DNA from: Epiperipatus broadwayi
Lineage: Eukaryota; Onychophora; Udeonychophora; Euonychophora; Peripatidae
Reading direction: 5' to 3'
Assembly: GCA_028023455.1 (NCBI GenBank)
Contig: JAQFVV010006238.1
Coordinates: 8,171,349 to 8,235,348 of the forward strand
DNA length: 64,000 nt
The notes under the pieces were generated by a model, which saw only the letters and a list, made by a program, of their open reading frames with translations, did not search any database and was not told the DNA's origin. Positions within the stretch are counted from its first letter, which is position 1. Each line of letters opens with the position of its first letter. A program made the translations under genes and the position numbers. Below, one piece after another: positions 36,721 to 49,975 of this stretch.

Positions 36721-38816
36721 AATCTTAGAAATCCCAGTAACAGATAACAACTCCTTTCACTTCAGATTAGTTTAAAAACTATACACATAAGTGAGATATT
36801 AAACACATTTGCACCACACATATCATCCAGAGTCAAGTGGACTATTCAAAAAAAGCTCACACAAGCTCAAATAAACTGTAAACAAAACATTCTCTAAACT
36901 GCATGATACATTTTATATAGTACTGCTAACACCAATATTGAGCTCCCATACAGTAAACAGGAATTTCTCTGGTAAAAAAATTATTAGGATGAAAAACTAC
37001 AATCATAACTGTTCTTATTAAGCCCGTTAAAAAAATCTATAAAAAGTATTGATAGGAGATGCAAAAAGAATTTGCACTAGAACAAGAAATTTGGGTCAGA
37101 TATTTTTTAAAAGATAAAAATGTGTACTAGATGAAATAGTTCATATTATCATGTAAAATCATGTATATATATATATGATGAAAAATAGAAACCTGGCTCA
37201 GTTGTCACATCAACCATGGAAGAAAATATTTGATGCACAATCTTTTTATCTCCTGAGTTAAAGTCATTTCTAGGACAAATGGAAATAAAGAACAAAAAGT
37301 AACTAAATCAAGATGAATGGCAGTGAATATGAACTCAGGAATAATGAGGAAAAAAACAGGAGTCACTCATGAGAACTTTTAACCTAAAAGTTTGTGGAAA
37401 CAACTAAAATATTTAACTAGCTATATTATATATATATCTTAAATACTAAGTTCTGTAATACAAAAAGAGGAGTGTTGTATATAACTACATTATGTTATTC
37501 TTTTTTTTTCTGAGAAAAGAAAAACTAATTAGGCTAATCATAATTCCTTTATTAAAGAATTAACTATATCTAAGATAAACACAAATCGCTGATTACTAAA
37601 TTAACTGGTAAAGCCAGTAAAGATCATGCTTATCAATATAAAAGTTAGTAATAAGAGAACAATAGCAATAATCAATATAAAAAACAAAAGATTAGAGTCA
37701 TTGACTGTGTGATCAATTCAATCACTGAAGCAGAAGATTGGAAATAGAAGAACAAAGATAGGAGATGACTGAAGAATCTTAAGGGAAAGTATTTACTATC
37801 TTCTCACTGCAATTCAACATTGTAGGTCCAAAAGTGAGTTTAGAGTTGGATAAGTTGACTCAAACTTTATTTTTAAGCCTGAAAGTCTTAACTGAGATTG
37901 TAATGAAAATCATTTTGAAATTGATTAGATTGTTAACATTAAAATTACTTTAGGACTAACTCATTCAGATTGAAAATAAACTTATCACTAGTTACCAATT
38001 TCCAGCCAGATATTTAATTCATTATTTGTATACTCTACTTTTGCAACTACCACATTGGAACTATACATTTACAAAAGACATACATATTAATATTCAGCAA
38101 AGACTTATGATGAGCCCAAACACATTTTTTGTGGAAGATTCAGATATTATATGCATTATATAGGTCATTGCAGACACTCTAAAAGGATTCAATATAGAGT
38201 GTTTCTACTAGATCGATATGATGGTATAATGTAGTACAGAGCTATAAGTAGATTCGATGATGAAATATGTTGAATTAATGAAAAGACAGTATTTCAGATG
38301 TGCAATAATTACACTAGTGGATTAATATATAATAGATGTGTAGTAGTGGGATTTAAGTATTTTCAGTAACTAAAATCCAGCTTTTATTTTTGTAATAGTT
38401 TTATTCATCTTTTTATAAGGTACAAAATAATAAGTAAAAGAAAAAGAAGAAGCTATATATAGATGACAGTTGTTTGAAGTTTAAATGAAAGAATAAAAGT
38501 ATGTAAAAGTAGCATTAGAAACAAATATCTTAATTCTGCTTTATATATCCATGAAAGAGATACTGGTTACACTATCAGTTGTGTTGAGTCTAAGTTTGTC
38601 TTCTTTGACAGAAATAAAATAAAAAAATTAAAGAATTTTTATTATTTAAAAATTTATGATTCTTAACATAATTGGGAGTTGTGAAAAATAGTTTATATTT
38701 GTTGACATGGTTTTAGTTCTTTGCAGTTGAGAAGTCTATTTTGGCAGAGAAACCATTGATTGTATCATAAATATATTTTCTTTGACTAGTCTTGTTTGAT
38801 TTTAAATTTAGAGTAA

Positions 38817-38819
<3 letters not shown>
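36721..38819. other. AT-rich stretch without recognised features
   Basis: No exon, RNA gene or known repeat was recognised. Confidence 0.4.
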
Positions 38820-38863
<44 letters not shown>

Positions 38864-38864
38864 A

Positions 38865-38902
<38 letters not shown>

Positions 38903-38907
38903 TTAAA
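38820..38907. repeat. (TA)n array forming a perfect palindrome
   Basis: A TA array is interrupted by 'atttaatttaat' and closed by 'attaaattaaat'. The block is inverted on itself. Confidence 0.9.
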
Positions 38908-39060
38908 TATGTTCATGGATTATTATTATAATAAATCATAGAAATGAGGATATAATAGCCATATAAATAAAGATAACTTTTAGCTTTTGATGTGAAAAAA
39001 CTACAATTATTACTGATCCACAATCCTTGATGCTAAATAAGTTTTTTCAGTATTTATGTA
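38908..39060 (+). repeat. Family I fragment
   Basis: 'gttcatggattattattat' and 'gataacttttagcttttgatg' match two direct copies at 45440-45640 and 45785-45985. A detached later part of the family ('ttcattaacctataatt', 'ttacttcaaactcaagttc') lies at about 40745-40865. Confidence 0.55.
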
Positions 39061-39317
39061 TTAGTCCTATAACACATATTAAACCTGCTACACCTTTTCA
39101 CATTTGTATCAATACACTGATAACTTTCTAATCTTGTAATGACCAAATAACATGTATATTTGGATCTTGTCTGAAGTTAAAATGATTAATTGACCAAAAC
39201 AGTCCACACGTACATGATATTTTTCTGCAAAATTTACAAAGTTATCAGTGGTTTGAATGCATATGTGAAAAGATTTAGCAATGCTAATATATGACAGAAA
39301 TTGCATCAGATTAAATC

Positions 39318-39725
39318 TAACAATACTAAAAATATGAACTTCAGATAAAAAATATAAAATATGGCATGGAATATTAATTTGTAACTATACTAAAAACATG
39401 AGTTTTACCCAAAAATAAATCTTTCAAAGTACATTTTTAACAATACTAAAAATCTAAGTAAAATAACACAGAATATAAAATATGACACAAAATATGAGTT
39501 TCACACAAAAAATATAAAATGACATGGAATATTAATTTCTAACAATACTATATATATATTAATTTCAACCAAAAATCAATCTTAAAAAGTACATTTTTAA
39601 CAATAGTAAAAATATTGATTTGACATAAAAATTGTAAAATATGACATGCCATTATGCAATTCCCAAATGTTATTTTAAATACAAACTAATATAACATGTC
39701 ATTATGCAATTCTCAAATATAACTT
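39318..39725. repeat. Diverged tandem repeat region
   Basis: The motifs 'taacaatactaaaaat', 'ataaaatatg.ca', 'tggaatattaattt' and 'caaagtacatttttaacaat' recur in order with irregular spacing (about 75-180 bp). Then comes a direct repeat of 'cattatgcaattc.caaat' at about 39650 and 39700. Confidence 0.65.
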
Positions 39726-39944
39726 TAAATATAAACAAAACAATCATTAAATTCAAAATGCTCTAAAATATTACAAAAAAAAAACTGTAAAATATACAAA
39801 TATGGTACTTATTGTGTAATATATAACAGGAATTGTCACAATAAAACAATCAATTTGTCTGTTCTAGTGTATTCTAAGTGAATTTTTTTTTTCCAAAATG
39901 CAGACTAAATGTACAATTTTTTTCTCCCCAAAATGCACACTTAC

Positions 39945-40167
39945 TTAACACATGATTATAAATTTATTTAAACGCACATTCATTACGTAAATAATATTCA
40001 TTAAGGCTGTAGCCTCAATCACATGCGTATAAAATACGATAGTAGGTTCCCCTCTTTTTTTCCAAGAGTAAGCTTGTGGTTTTAAGACCTGTAGAGATCC
40101 CTACTATCGCATTTTATACGCATGTGATTGAGGCTACAGCCTTAATGAATATTATTAACACATGATT
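39945..40167. mobile_element. Family D palindrome with perfect 13-bp target duplication
   Basis: TTAACACATGATT occurs at 39945-39957 and 40155-40167. Between them, arms of about 55-70 bp are nearly perfect inverted copies ('ggctgtagcctcaatcacat' and its inverse at about 40118-40141). They surround a centre with 'aagcttgtggtttt'. Arm identity is far higher than in the 28 kb copy, so this is a recent insertion. Confidence 0.88.
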
Positions 40168-41067
40168 GTATTTGTGGTTTTTTTTACGAAAATGATTATA
40201 ACCAGCATTTCATAATTGAGCACTTTTATAGACCTTCTAACAGTAGGAACAAATCATTGATCCCTCTTCCACATTTTGTTTGGTGAGTTGCCACTATTCT
40301 ATCATTAATTGTCATGATAAAACACTTACCTGTCTTCCTGCACAAACTACTGTTCAGGATGAATTCTTCCAGCTTGGGTTTTTTAAAAAAAGAAAAAAAA
40401 GGACTACTAATCAGGAAATTATGAAAATAAAATCAAAATAAAAAGTACATGTACTCACTTAAAACTACAAATACAAAATGAAGAAAAATTATTGAATCAA
40501 AAATAAAAATACAAATGAAGTAAAAAATAGTTTAAAAGGCACTTGACAGCACTAAAGATTTTGTCAGAATAAAATCTGGACAATAACTGAGAGAGTGAAA
40601 TTATCACAAAATAACACATTTTGAGACAAGATTGGATGACGTCATAAGGTTTATCTGATGTGATTGCAACATTATACATTCATTGTGGATGCAAAAAGGC
40701 ATACTATATCTTTTATATTACAGGATCAATATATAAGTCCCATTTTTTCATTAACCTATAATTGTTCTTTTGTTGGAGATTTTTGTTGAAACAAAAGGAG
40801 ACTCTCTTTTACTTCAAACTCAAGTTCTTAAATAAATTTCAATCCAGAAAGTTATTTTTATGGGAATAAGAATGTGTGATTAATATTATGTAATATATTG
40901 AGATTAATACTGAGATTACTGGTTTATTAAATAAATGAAATATTCTTAATCCAAAGTACAAGACAAACTATTTTTTAGAAAAAAGAGTGCACTGTCTTCT
41001 CTCTTTATTTCACTTTCTTATATAGAGGCTTATCTGAAGCACTTTCGAAAGAAAACAATTTGTGCAC
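40168..41067. other. AT-rich stretch; part of family I
   Basis: Apart from the family I segment at about 40745-40865, nothing was recognised. Confidence 0.45.
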
Positions 41068-41095
41068 ACACATACACACACACACATATATATAT
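41068..41095. repeat. (CA)n/(TA)n microsatellite
   Basis: Compound dinucleotide run at the left edge of the next element. Confidence 0.9.
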
Positions 41096-42499
41096 ATTAT
41101 AACGATCGAAATGTTAGTGAAGATCGAATCTAACCGCAAACACAATATCTGCTCTACAAGGGCGCCATCTAGGCATTTGAGCCTAGAAAAATTTATAGAG
41201 TAGGCAGATACGCGCTGTTAAGATTCCACTTTATTTAAATATTCAGATCGTTAGCCCAAGTCACTAGCTCAGTGAGTAGCAGAGATAATAAAATATCTTA
41301 ATTTTATATCTTAAATATAAAAGATTAAAAGCCACTGCCAGAAATTTACACATAAAATATTTATTTACGCACATATAAAATCATTCTAAATTCGAGGAAT
41401 AGGTTTAACATTCTTAGATTTTTATATTACTCTTTATTTTTACATTTACATAAATTTCAATGATTTTAATTTTTTTTATTTAGATTGTCAAGTATGAATA
41501 GACTACATAGATCTGCATTTGAAAATAAAACATTCTATCCCTATTTAACCTTAGGCTAAAATTCGCAGTCAAACTGGCATCAATCCATCTGATACATTTA
41601 TGTATTCAATGTAGCATGAAAATACAACAGCACAAATATACTATACTGTTAGGAATGGACATCTGAACAATATAGTTTGAGAAAACATTGACTCTTGTCT
41701 AATACAGGAATATGACGTCTGTATAGCAAGAAGAACAATAAAATAAAAACTCCATAGGAAGGGACCGCGATCCTTTTTGCCGACTTACAATCCCATCCAT
41801 AGGCAAAGGGTTGGTGCGGTGTATACAGCGATTCTGCACGTAGCGAAACTCATACTACATCTACTAATTACACAAATATATCCAATCCATTGACCCAATT
41901 CAACAACGACACAAATAACCTAAGATTTCCCTCCCCTAATATAACTTTACAAATCTATATAGCCATTCACGCCCGACTTAAGTTTAACATTTAGATACGT
42001 TCGCACAAATGAATTTTATAAAATTTGTTTTAAAATGTTGAGTACAGATCAGCTGCACAGATCCCACGGTCAAAAACATTCCAAATTAAACACAAACGAT
42101 CAAAACACAAAGTCATCGATAAACGTCACTTGCATAGGGAATATTCAAATCCCATTAGCATTCATCGTAAGATGCTTGCAGTGATATCGTTGACATCTAT
42201 TCCAATCGAATGTGAAACCCACAACATTATCAACTGCTAATGAATCTATGCAACGTCTATACCCAACCTGAAATTTCCTCATTTAAAATTTAACAATAAA
42301 TATCAATACAATAAATAATAAATGGAAATGATTTTTTTTTTTTATCAAACACACACCTATATAAAATTTCACATTATCAATTTAGTTGACACATAAGTCA
42401 GAGAAAAGTTCCTTTTTATAAAATTTAAATTTACTTATCAATCTTTAAAGTTCTTAATTAATGTTATGATTTTAACAATTGTTCAGTTCTATTGCTTAC

Positions 42500-42687
42500 A
42501 GTAGGGGAGTCCATATTCCCGTTGGCAATTCCCACGCAGACTTTCCTGGAAGACCGGTCTGATATTTTGGAGGTAGCAGTTGCTGGTTCTGTTCTGGTAT
42601 CACAGTCTTTGCATTTTTTAAAATAAGTGAGTGAGGACGACAAGTGCGTCTTGTCGCCAGACTCACCAAAATCAAGTTGGAAAAACT
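42500..42687 (-). other. Possible transcribed leader/first exon of the 2.1-kb element
   Basis: Downstream of the predicted start at 42687 an open frame without stops runs to 42464, but it has no early ATG. The first ATG opens only four codons. The second ATG (about 42514) gives MDSPT and then meets a good donor, GTAAGC, at 42499-42494. An exon of about 188 bp ending at 42500 is plausible. The frame across it (S-, T- and K-rich) has no recognisable domain. Confidence 0.25.
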
Positions 42688-42800
42688 GACTGGAACTCAA
42701 TATTTTTTTCTTTTTATAGTCCTCCTATGGATTCCATGAACAAAAACGTCACTGTTCTGTTTTTTCGTTATGGTCCGGGCCTTTATTTGGCTTCCATTGG
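42680..42800 (-). promoter_or_regulatory. TATA/initiator core promoter with upstream CCAAT
   Basis: On the minus strand, TATAAAAA (42718-42711) lies 31 bases upstream of the A in an arthropod-type initiator TCAGTT (A at 42687). A CCAAT box (42800-42796) lies about 110 bases upstream. The spacing is what TFIID-bound promoters show. It points into the 2.1-kb element and is probably that element's own promoter. Confidence 0.45.
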
Positions 42801-43203
42801 TCAAGCTAAAATCTCTTTCTTCTCTTATCTAACTTTCCATCTGACTTTTTAATTAAACAGCTTTTAGATAATTAATAAACAATCATTTCCATTTACAGAT
42901 TACAGGAATTAATTAATACCTGTTTTTATTTTAACTTACGTTATTTTTTTATTAAAATATTTTTATAAATCTTTTTTTTTTTTATAAAAAATACATTCAA
43001 ATACCTTTTTTTATTTATTAAAAAAAATATTTTTACAGTTTAGCATCTGTGCGAATATATATACGTATAACAAACGTTTTTAATTTTAGCGTTTAGTTTT
43101 TTTTACTTTTTTTTGCGAACTTTAAAGTTTTTATTTCAATTTAATGTAACGACATATTTATATATCGTTACAATATATATATATTTAAATTAAATATGTC
43201 AAT

Positions 43204-44274
<1,071 letters not shown>

Positions 44275-44670
44275 ATGAGGTTTGAATTCAGACTTTCGCA
44301 TAACCCTCAAACATCTATGCTATCTTATACTGCTGATACATTTGATCACACACATGTTGGAAAAGATTAATAATCACCAATATACATATTTTGTGCTACA
44401 CCAGCACTCATCAATTAGTCCAGATTATCATCTCCACACATATATACTATCAAAGCTAAGCTTATATTAAGATAGCCAATCATCATACTTTAATGGACAA
44501 TCTTCAAACCACTCCACCCCACAACTCTTTAGCTGTTCATTTCATTGAAACCTGATGATGGAATGCTCAAAGCCCACATTAGTGACAACTTTCTCGTCCT
44601 ACCCATGTTGACCACAAGTCAATCTGACCCCTCATGCACAGGACATAATCTATTTACATACATATATGAG
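44275..44670 (+). repeat. Family A dispersed repeat, copy A9 (near full length)
   Basis: It runs from the inverse tRNA-like end ('ggtttgaattcagactttcg', 44279-44298) through 'cacacatgttggaaaag', 'ccagcactcatcaattag' and 'cctgatgatggaatgctc' to 'cacaagtcaatctgacccct'. It parallels A6. The string ATATATGAGG at 44271-44280 and 44662-44671 may be a target duplication, but may also be part of the family. Confidence 0.75.
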
Positions 44671-45439
44671 GGATTACATATAGAAGTGCAAGTATGAAAA
44701 AACCTATACTGTAGAAAAAAATCATATTTTAACATAGTATAATAAAATTTTATTTATAAATCATTGCAATTTTCTTATTGATAAATATTAGAACAAAACT
44801 GGATTTTTTTTTTATTAATAAAAGAACATAAATTTGATGCTGGAATAATATGGAAATAAAAATATAATTTTTCACACATTTAATATAATATTTATAAAAT
44901 AAATAATTAAATATAACAAGTACCATTTTAACAAGCAATTCAGTTAACTAAAAGATATCCAATAACAGTATTTGTATTTACAAGATTTATTTATTACAAT
45001 CATCACAAAATCAGCTTTTGGCTGCCTTTCTTTTGATGTGTCTATGTGGGAGTTTTTTTAATAACAAAGACATTCATATTTCTCAATTGTTGCAAATGAT
45101 GTATAGATGTCTGGCTTGTTACTTATTTTTTAGATGGTTGAGTTAAATAGGCAAGAAGCTTATTAAAACTAATTATGTTAATTGTTTGTTAACATCTTAT
45201 AAAAAGCAAATAAAACAATTACTACTTAGGAGGCCATAAAATATTTGACTATCATTAATACGGATTGTTATCTGAGAACTTAAACTTCTTTTTTGCCATT
45301 CTATCACTCTACCAAACCATGCAGGGGTAAAAGAATTAAATTATTTATTACTCAGAAGTTCCTTAGAAATTCAAACACAGAAAGTGACAGTAAGGTCATG
45401 AATCATATACCTTGAGTTTCAGAGGCTGACACTTTATTG
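44671..45439. other. AT-rich stretch; short repeat at 44690-44745
   Basis: The short repeat matches 36660-36720. Nothing else was recognised. Confidence 0.45.
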
Positions 45440-45985
45440 ATGTATTAACCATGCAGGTTTTTAAAACACATAATATATATGGTATATATTTTCATGGATT
45501 GTTATTATAATAAAGAATAGACCTAAGATTACATCCGTGTAGGCAAAGATAACTTTAGCTTTTGATGTTGTAAGGAAACTGGAAACTATCAGTTACTACT
45601 AAATTGACTATTCTTCTAAGGCTAAACATATTTTCTCCATTAACCTATAATAGCATCTTTATTGAGTGAGTGTTATTAAAGTTTTTAAAAAGTGTATTTC
45701 TTTACTCCAAACCCAAGTTGTTAAATAGATTTGAATCCAGAAACAAATACATTACATGTGAGAGGGATGAATAATACAAGAAAATATGCTGGTATGATGT
45801 GGAGAAGTAATACATATATATGTTAAATTAAATATTTTCATGGATTGTTATTATAATAAAGAATAGACCTAAGATTGTATCCATATAGACTTTAGCTTCT
45901 GATGTTGCTGGAAAACCATCTAGTATGACAATTCTCTGAGGCTAAACATATTTTCTCCATTAACCTATATTATAGTATTTTATTA
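45440..45985 (+). repeat. Family I, two direct copies
   Basis: The copies at about 45470-45650 and 45790-45970 share 'ttttcatggattgttattat' with 'aataaagaatagacctaag', then 'tttagctt.tgatgtt', then 'aaacatattttctccattaa'. A related fragment is at 38.9 kb. The arrangement is direct, unlike most families here. Confidence 0.7.
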
Positions 45986-47446
45986 TGATAATAAAATTAT
46001 AATGAAGAAAGGATACATAAAATTAGTTCATATAATGAAGAATATTATTATTATTTATTATTATTAGTAGTAGTAGTTAAGTGTAGTAGAGTATGACATA
46101 AAAATCCCTTATTATGTTTTGCTACAGTGATTTTAATTAACTTAGAATAGTTTTATGAACCTGAGATATTATTGAGCTAAATTATTATAAATAAAAGATT
46201 AAGATTTAATTATTAGTTTAATAAATAATGAGTAGGAGTTTTTAAAGTCATAAGAATACTATAAGTTTATTTGTTTGAGATAGTAATAGGGGGGATAGTA
46301 TTCTTATGCCATTGAGGTAGTATCCTATGGGATATTGGCTCAATGTAATCTTTCTTATCATCTGTATTGTCACTTCCATGTCTCATGGAATATTTAATAT
46401 TTATTGATTTATTTTATAAACTGAACCTTATTCTTATTTTTAAATTTGAGCTAGTGGAACATTTAATATTAATGCAGAATATTTTATTTATTAATTATTT
46501 GCATTTAATCAAACATAATCATTAACTGAGCTAGACCCATTTGGTTTAATAATATACTGCCCAGAAGTGAATATACAAATGGCGTCATTAGAATATATAT
46601 ATATGTAAACAGAAAGTTGTAAATACATAGTTAAAATTCAGTACAAGAAATATAGATTTCTTTATATTATAATTAGAAAATTTAGTAAGTTCTTGATTCC
46701 ATAAAAATCCAGTAAACATCTTATCAATATGTTTACAGCATTGTTAAAACTATAGGTGATGAAACTTGGAAATGCAAAATGTTGTTTTAATAATATTGCT
46801 ATATAATATTCCAGGAATTTACAAATTTCAGTACTGTAAATTTTGAATTTGTATTAAACTATGTCCTTTGATCTTTCTCTTAATATCCTTCATTCTTTAG
46901 ATATAATTCTGACATCATTAATTAAAACACATGGCCATCGGTTAACTTATAGTCCTAGAAAATTGAGAAGATAAGATGAGGAACCCATTTATCTGTATAA
47001 TATAGATGTATATATTGGATCAATCAGATGCTATAATTTAATTCTGATTTATTCCAATATACGCATATGGAGAATAGTCCTTACACATTTAATTATATAT
47101 CTGCAATGATCTAATATATCTGTTTGTTTCCTGGTATTTTTAATTATCCTAATGACGTTAATCTGCTAATAAAAAAATAACTGAATAATTTTATTGCTCA
47201 GGAATTTGTACAAAGTTCAGTTATCAAACATGCCAAAATTGAAATCATTCTGAAAACCCTCCATTCCAGAGTCTGAAACTTTCAACTACACTAACCACGT
47301 AGAGAGTTATAAGATGAATTTTAATTGGCTATTACAAAAACCGAATAGCCTTAGATTTAGTGCAATAATAAAGTGTCAGATTTTAAAATGTAAAATCTTT
47401 GGATTGATCCTAGTGTTAGCAATTATGGTGTTTCATCTTCTTATAA
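45986..47446. other. AT-rich stretch; one perfect short hairpin
   Basis: CATAAGAATACTAT (46249-46262) and its perfect inverse (46295-46308) flank a 32-base loop that contains a run of six G. No gene was recognised. Confidence 0.5.
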
Positions 47447-47866
47447 TAAACTCACAGAGACAAAACTATCCATACAGTAGCGCCACTTATTGCAATCCAG
47501 AATAATCAGTGGATGCAGGAACATTTGTGCATGAAATCCCTATTTAGTGTCCACTCATCCAATATACCCAGACTAGTTTCTAACTTGTGGCTTTCATCAG
47601 TGAGGAGCCTTGGATCTGAGAATATTGCACCAAGATCTTAAGATCTAATGCAATTGTCCAGCAGCCATCTTTTACTTTTTATCTAACTATAAAGCTTTGA
47701 GTCCAAAATGAAAACACAGTAATGTTTTCAAGCCAAGTTCATCAGCTTGTATAATTGTATAGATATAAACTCAGGTCAGCATCCATACTTTTCGATGTCT
47801 TTGACTTTTTAATAAACACAGTCACCATAAACCTATTGGGCAGAATTGGTATTAAACCATCAAACT
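47447..47866 (-). repeat. Family B element, copy B3 (near full length, minus)
   Basis: Read on the minus strand, it begins 'gtttgatggtttaatacc' at 47866 as in B1 and continues to 'agttttgtctctgtg' near 47447. It includes the hammerhead-like CTGATGA/GAAA core at about 47600-47570 with a decayed stem. It is about 420 bp long and shows the unit without the terminal repeat seen in B1. Confidence 0.75.
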
Positions 47867-47867
47867 T

Positions 47868-48222
47868 CACTGAGGTAAAACTTTTTATACAGTAGTGCCA
47901 CTCAGTGTAAGCCAGAGTAATCAATGAATGCAGGAAAGTTTGTGCCTAAAATCTCTATTTAGTGCCTACTCATCCATTAGATCCTAGGATCTAGGTGTAG
48001 TGCTCTCGGATCCAAGGTTCTTCACTGATGAAGCCCACCTGTTAGAAACTAATCTGGGAATATTGGATGAGTAAGCAATAGATGGGGATTTTATGCACAA
48101 ACTTTCCTGCATCTATTGATTACTCTGGCTTGCACTAAGTGACACTACTGTATGGAATGTTTTGCCTCTGTGAAAAACAGCTTGTATAAGCATAAAAATG
48201 GTGATCATATGATGTTTGATGG
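47868..48222. mobile_element. Family B head-to-head palindrome, copy B4
   Basis: A minus-oriented 3' piece (47868-47976) is joined at 47976/47977 ('ctactcatcc' to 'attagatcct') to a longer plus-oriented copy (47977-48222). The arms overlap over the last 110 bp of the family. The copy lies directly beside B3. Confidence 0.8.
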
Positions 48223-48257
48223 TTCTTATAAACTCTCAAGCAATGATGTCTTTCAGT

Positions 48258-48525
48258 TACTATTATTACTGAAGATTTTTTAAGAATGTTGTAAGGAGCT
48301 AACAGACTTTACTACAACAGTTATTTTAATATTTTAAGTAAACCACAAATGTAAAACAGAGAGGACTTCTAATCATTTCTATATATTAGAAATTCTTTTT
48401 TTTAATGTTTGTGGTTTAGCTATTTAAAATATTGAAATAAGTGTTCATATAGTAAAGACTCTTAGCTTTTTAAAGCATTGTTCAAAAATCTTCAGTTATT
48501 CAGTTTTAGTAATAGTCGTTTTAAA
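48258..48525. mobile_element. Head-to-head palindrome, family L
   Basis: Arms of about 125 bp are inverted homologues. Matched landmarks are 'ttactgaagatttttt'/'aaaaatcttcagtta', 'agctaacagactttact'/'agtaaagactcttagct' and 'gtaaaccacaaatgt'/'atgtttgtggtttagc'. The spacer is about 20 bp. No coding content was seen. Confidence 0.75.
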
Positions 48526-49308
48526 TTCATCTGCAATTTGAAGAGCCTTTCAATAGTCAGCCACCTTGGTATTGCAGCTTCCTAACACTGTCACATTTCT
48601 TTTTTACGGATCTTTTACTTCATTAAAAGGTATAATTTATGACTGAATGATTTACCGTTACACTTGGTTTGGTCAGAAAATGTAAGCATGATTTTTTTTT
48701 TTTTAGCAATTTTTAGAAAGTTCCAAAATTCTTCCTGAGGAGAGACGGTTGCTCGACTAATTCTGGAATGTTGTAAAAAAAATAAAACGAAATTACTTAA
48801 CACTTCTTACTCTTTTTCTTTTAGTCTCTCCTGTAGCTTTTTTTCATGTCAAAAATTTATTAATGAAAGGATCCTGCAGAAGGTGAATAGCTTTTAGAAC
48901 ATCCATTCTTCCTTTTTTCACTATTTCCTGAGCTAAAAAGTTTTTAAGTACCTTTTAAAAATATTCAATAAATAATTCACATCATTTTCTGATTTTTTTT
49001 TTTCTGAACTGATTTAAAAATAGAGGTGGAAAATAATTTTAAATGATTTAAGAAAGATATAAAAAAAAGTTATCTTATATAAAAAAATGTTTTGAAAATT
49101 AATTCAATTTTAAAAAATTGTAATATGAGTAAGCCTACTAATTGCTACATAATTTAAGTATTAATTGATTAATGATATTTTAAATGAGTATATGTGCGGA
49201 TGCGCGTGTGATTATGAGGAGGTAGTATTTTATGTTAAGTTTTGGCTATAGCAATTGATAATGCCAAGTTCCTTTTTTTTAATTTTTTTTTTTTTTCATA
49301 TATCATAG
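48526..49308. other. AT-rich stretch without recognised features
   Basis: The 62-codon minus-strand frame at 48615-48803 lacks a recognisable domain. The A/T-run at 49275-49296 is the tail of the next feature. Confidence 0.4.
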
Positions 49309-49393
49309 CATCGGCCGGGGTGCGAACCCACAACCGTCTGCAACAAACTACTTGTTTGCAAGGCGGCTGCTAGGACCTCTCGGCTACCAACGC
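49309..49393 (-). repeat. tRNA-like sequence with A-tail (SINE or tRNA retropseudogene)
   Basis: On the minus strand the 85-base unit starts GCGTTGG and ends CCGATGC, which pair over all 7 acceptor positions (two G-U). It has an A box-like TAGCCGAGAGG and a B box-like GGTTCGCACCC. The length suits a type II tRNA (Leu/Ser). The anticodon arm does not fold cleanly; CAAAC/GTTTG forms an alternative stem. An A-rich tail follows on the minus strand (49296-49270). It is GC-rich compared with its surroundings, hence young or constrained. Confidence 0.55.
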
Positions 49394-49975
49394 TTATGTA
49401 GTTAAATTCTTTTCCTGAATATAGGTGGAGACACTAAGTAATGGTAACTAGGCAACAAAATAACTAAGCCGCATAGTTGAAACATGTAAACATAAATGTA
49501 AATAGTCATTATTTGTAACAATATGATTATTGTTTGCTAATATTTAGAAGTATGCCACAGATTTTAATAAAACACTTTACATTATTGTTTACCCTATTAT
49601 CTTTTGTTAGAATTTTTTTTTAAGTCATAAAATTTGTTAGTTAGTATAAGCTAATTACTTCTTAACCGAATTTATAAACCATCCATATATATATTATTAA
49701 CAAATTCATACCAATTTAGGCAACACATGAAAATAACCTTCCAATCAATTTTTCCAAGAGTATTGTTTTTTACCAAACAAGACTACCATTTAGTTAGATG
49801 CAATCTTACGTGTAGTATCTCAATGTATTGTGGAGCAAGATCTTTTGTTTGTAAATATTAAACTCAACATTTAAGAAGACCTCACAATGATTATATCACA
49901 ATTTAAAATTTAATTGGTATATACTTGTAATTTTATAAAAATGCCTGAAGGTGGCGCTGTTAAGTCATGAAACAA
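49394..49975. other. Mostly AT-rich DNA; hammerhead-like string beside a LINE end
   Basis: Just before the LINE fragment, about 49945-49972 reads CCTGAAGG, then GGCGCTG, then GAAACAATTG. This again recalls the CUGA...GAAA terminus of Penelope-type elements, but in a decayed state. Confidence 0.35.

Larger units (their letters stand above)
41096..43172 (-). mobile_element. 2.1-kb CpG-retaining element with short inverted ends, possible solo LTR
   Basis: The block differs from its surroundings in base composition: many CpG sites and long non-T-rich runs from 41101 to 42830. Its ends are inverted: ATTATAACGAT at 41096-41106 and ATCGTTACAAT at 43165-43175, one mismatch in eleven. Both ends sit in TA-rich DNA. 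Read on the minus strand it would start TGTAACGAT and end close to ATCGTTATA. That is the short TG...CA inverted terminus of an LTR, with the last CA mutated. It contains a well-placed Pol II core promoter (42687-42718) about 485 bp from its 5' end, which also suits an LTR (U3-R). A DNA transposon is the main alternative. No transposase or polyprotein frame is visible. Confidence 0.45.

Noticed and set aside
49309-49393. Functional tRNA gene
   Set aside because: The acceptor stem pairs, but the anticodon arm does not form with a standard seven-base loop and an A-tail follows.
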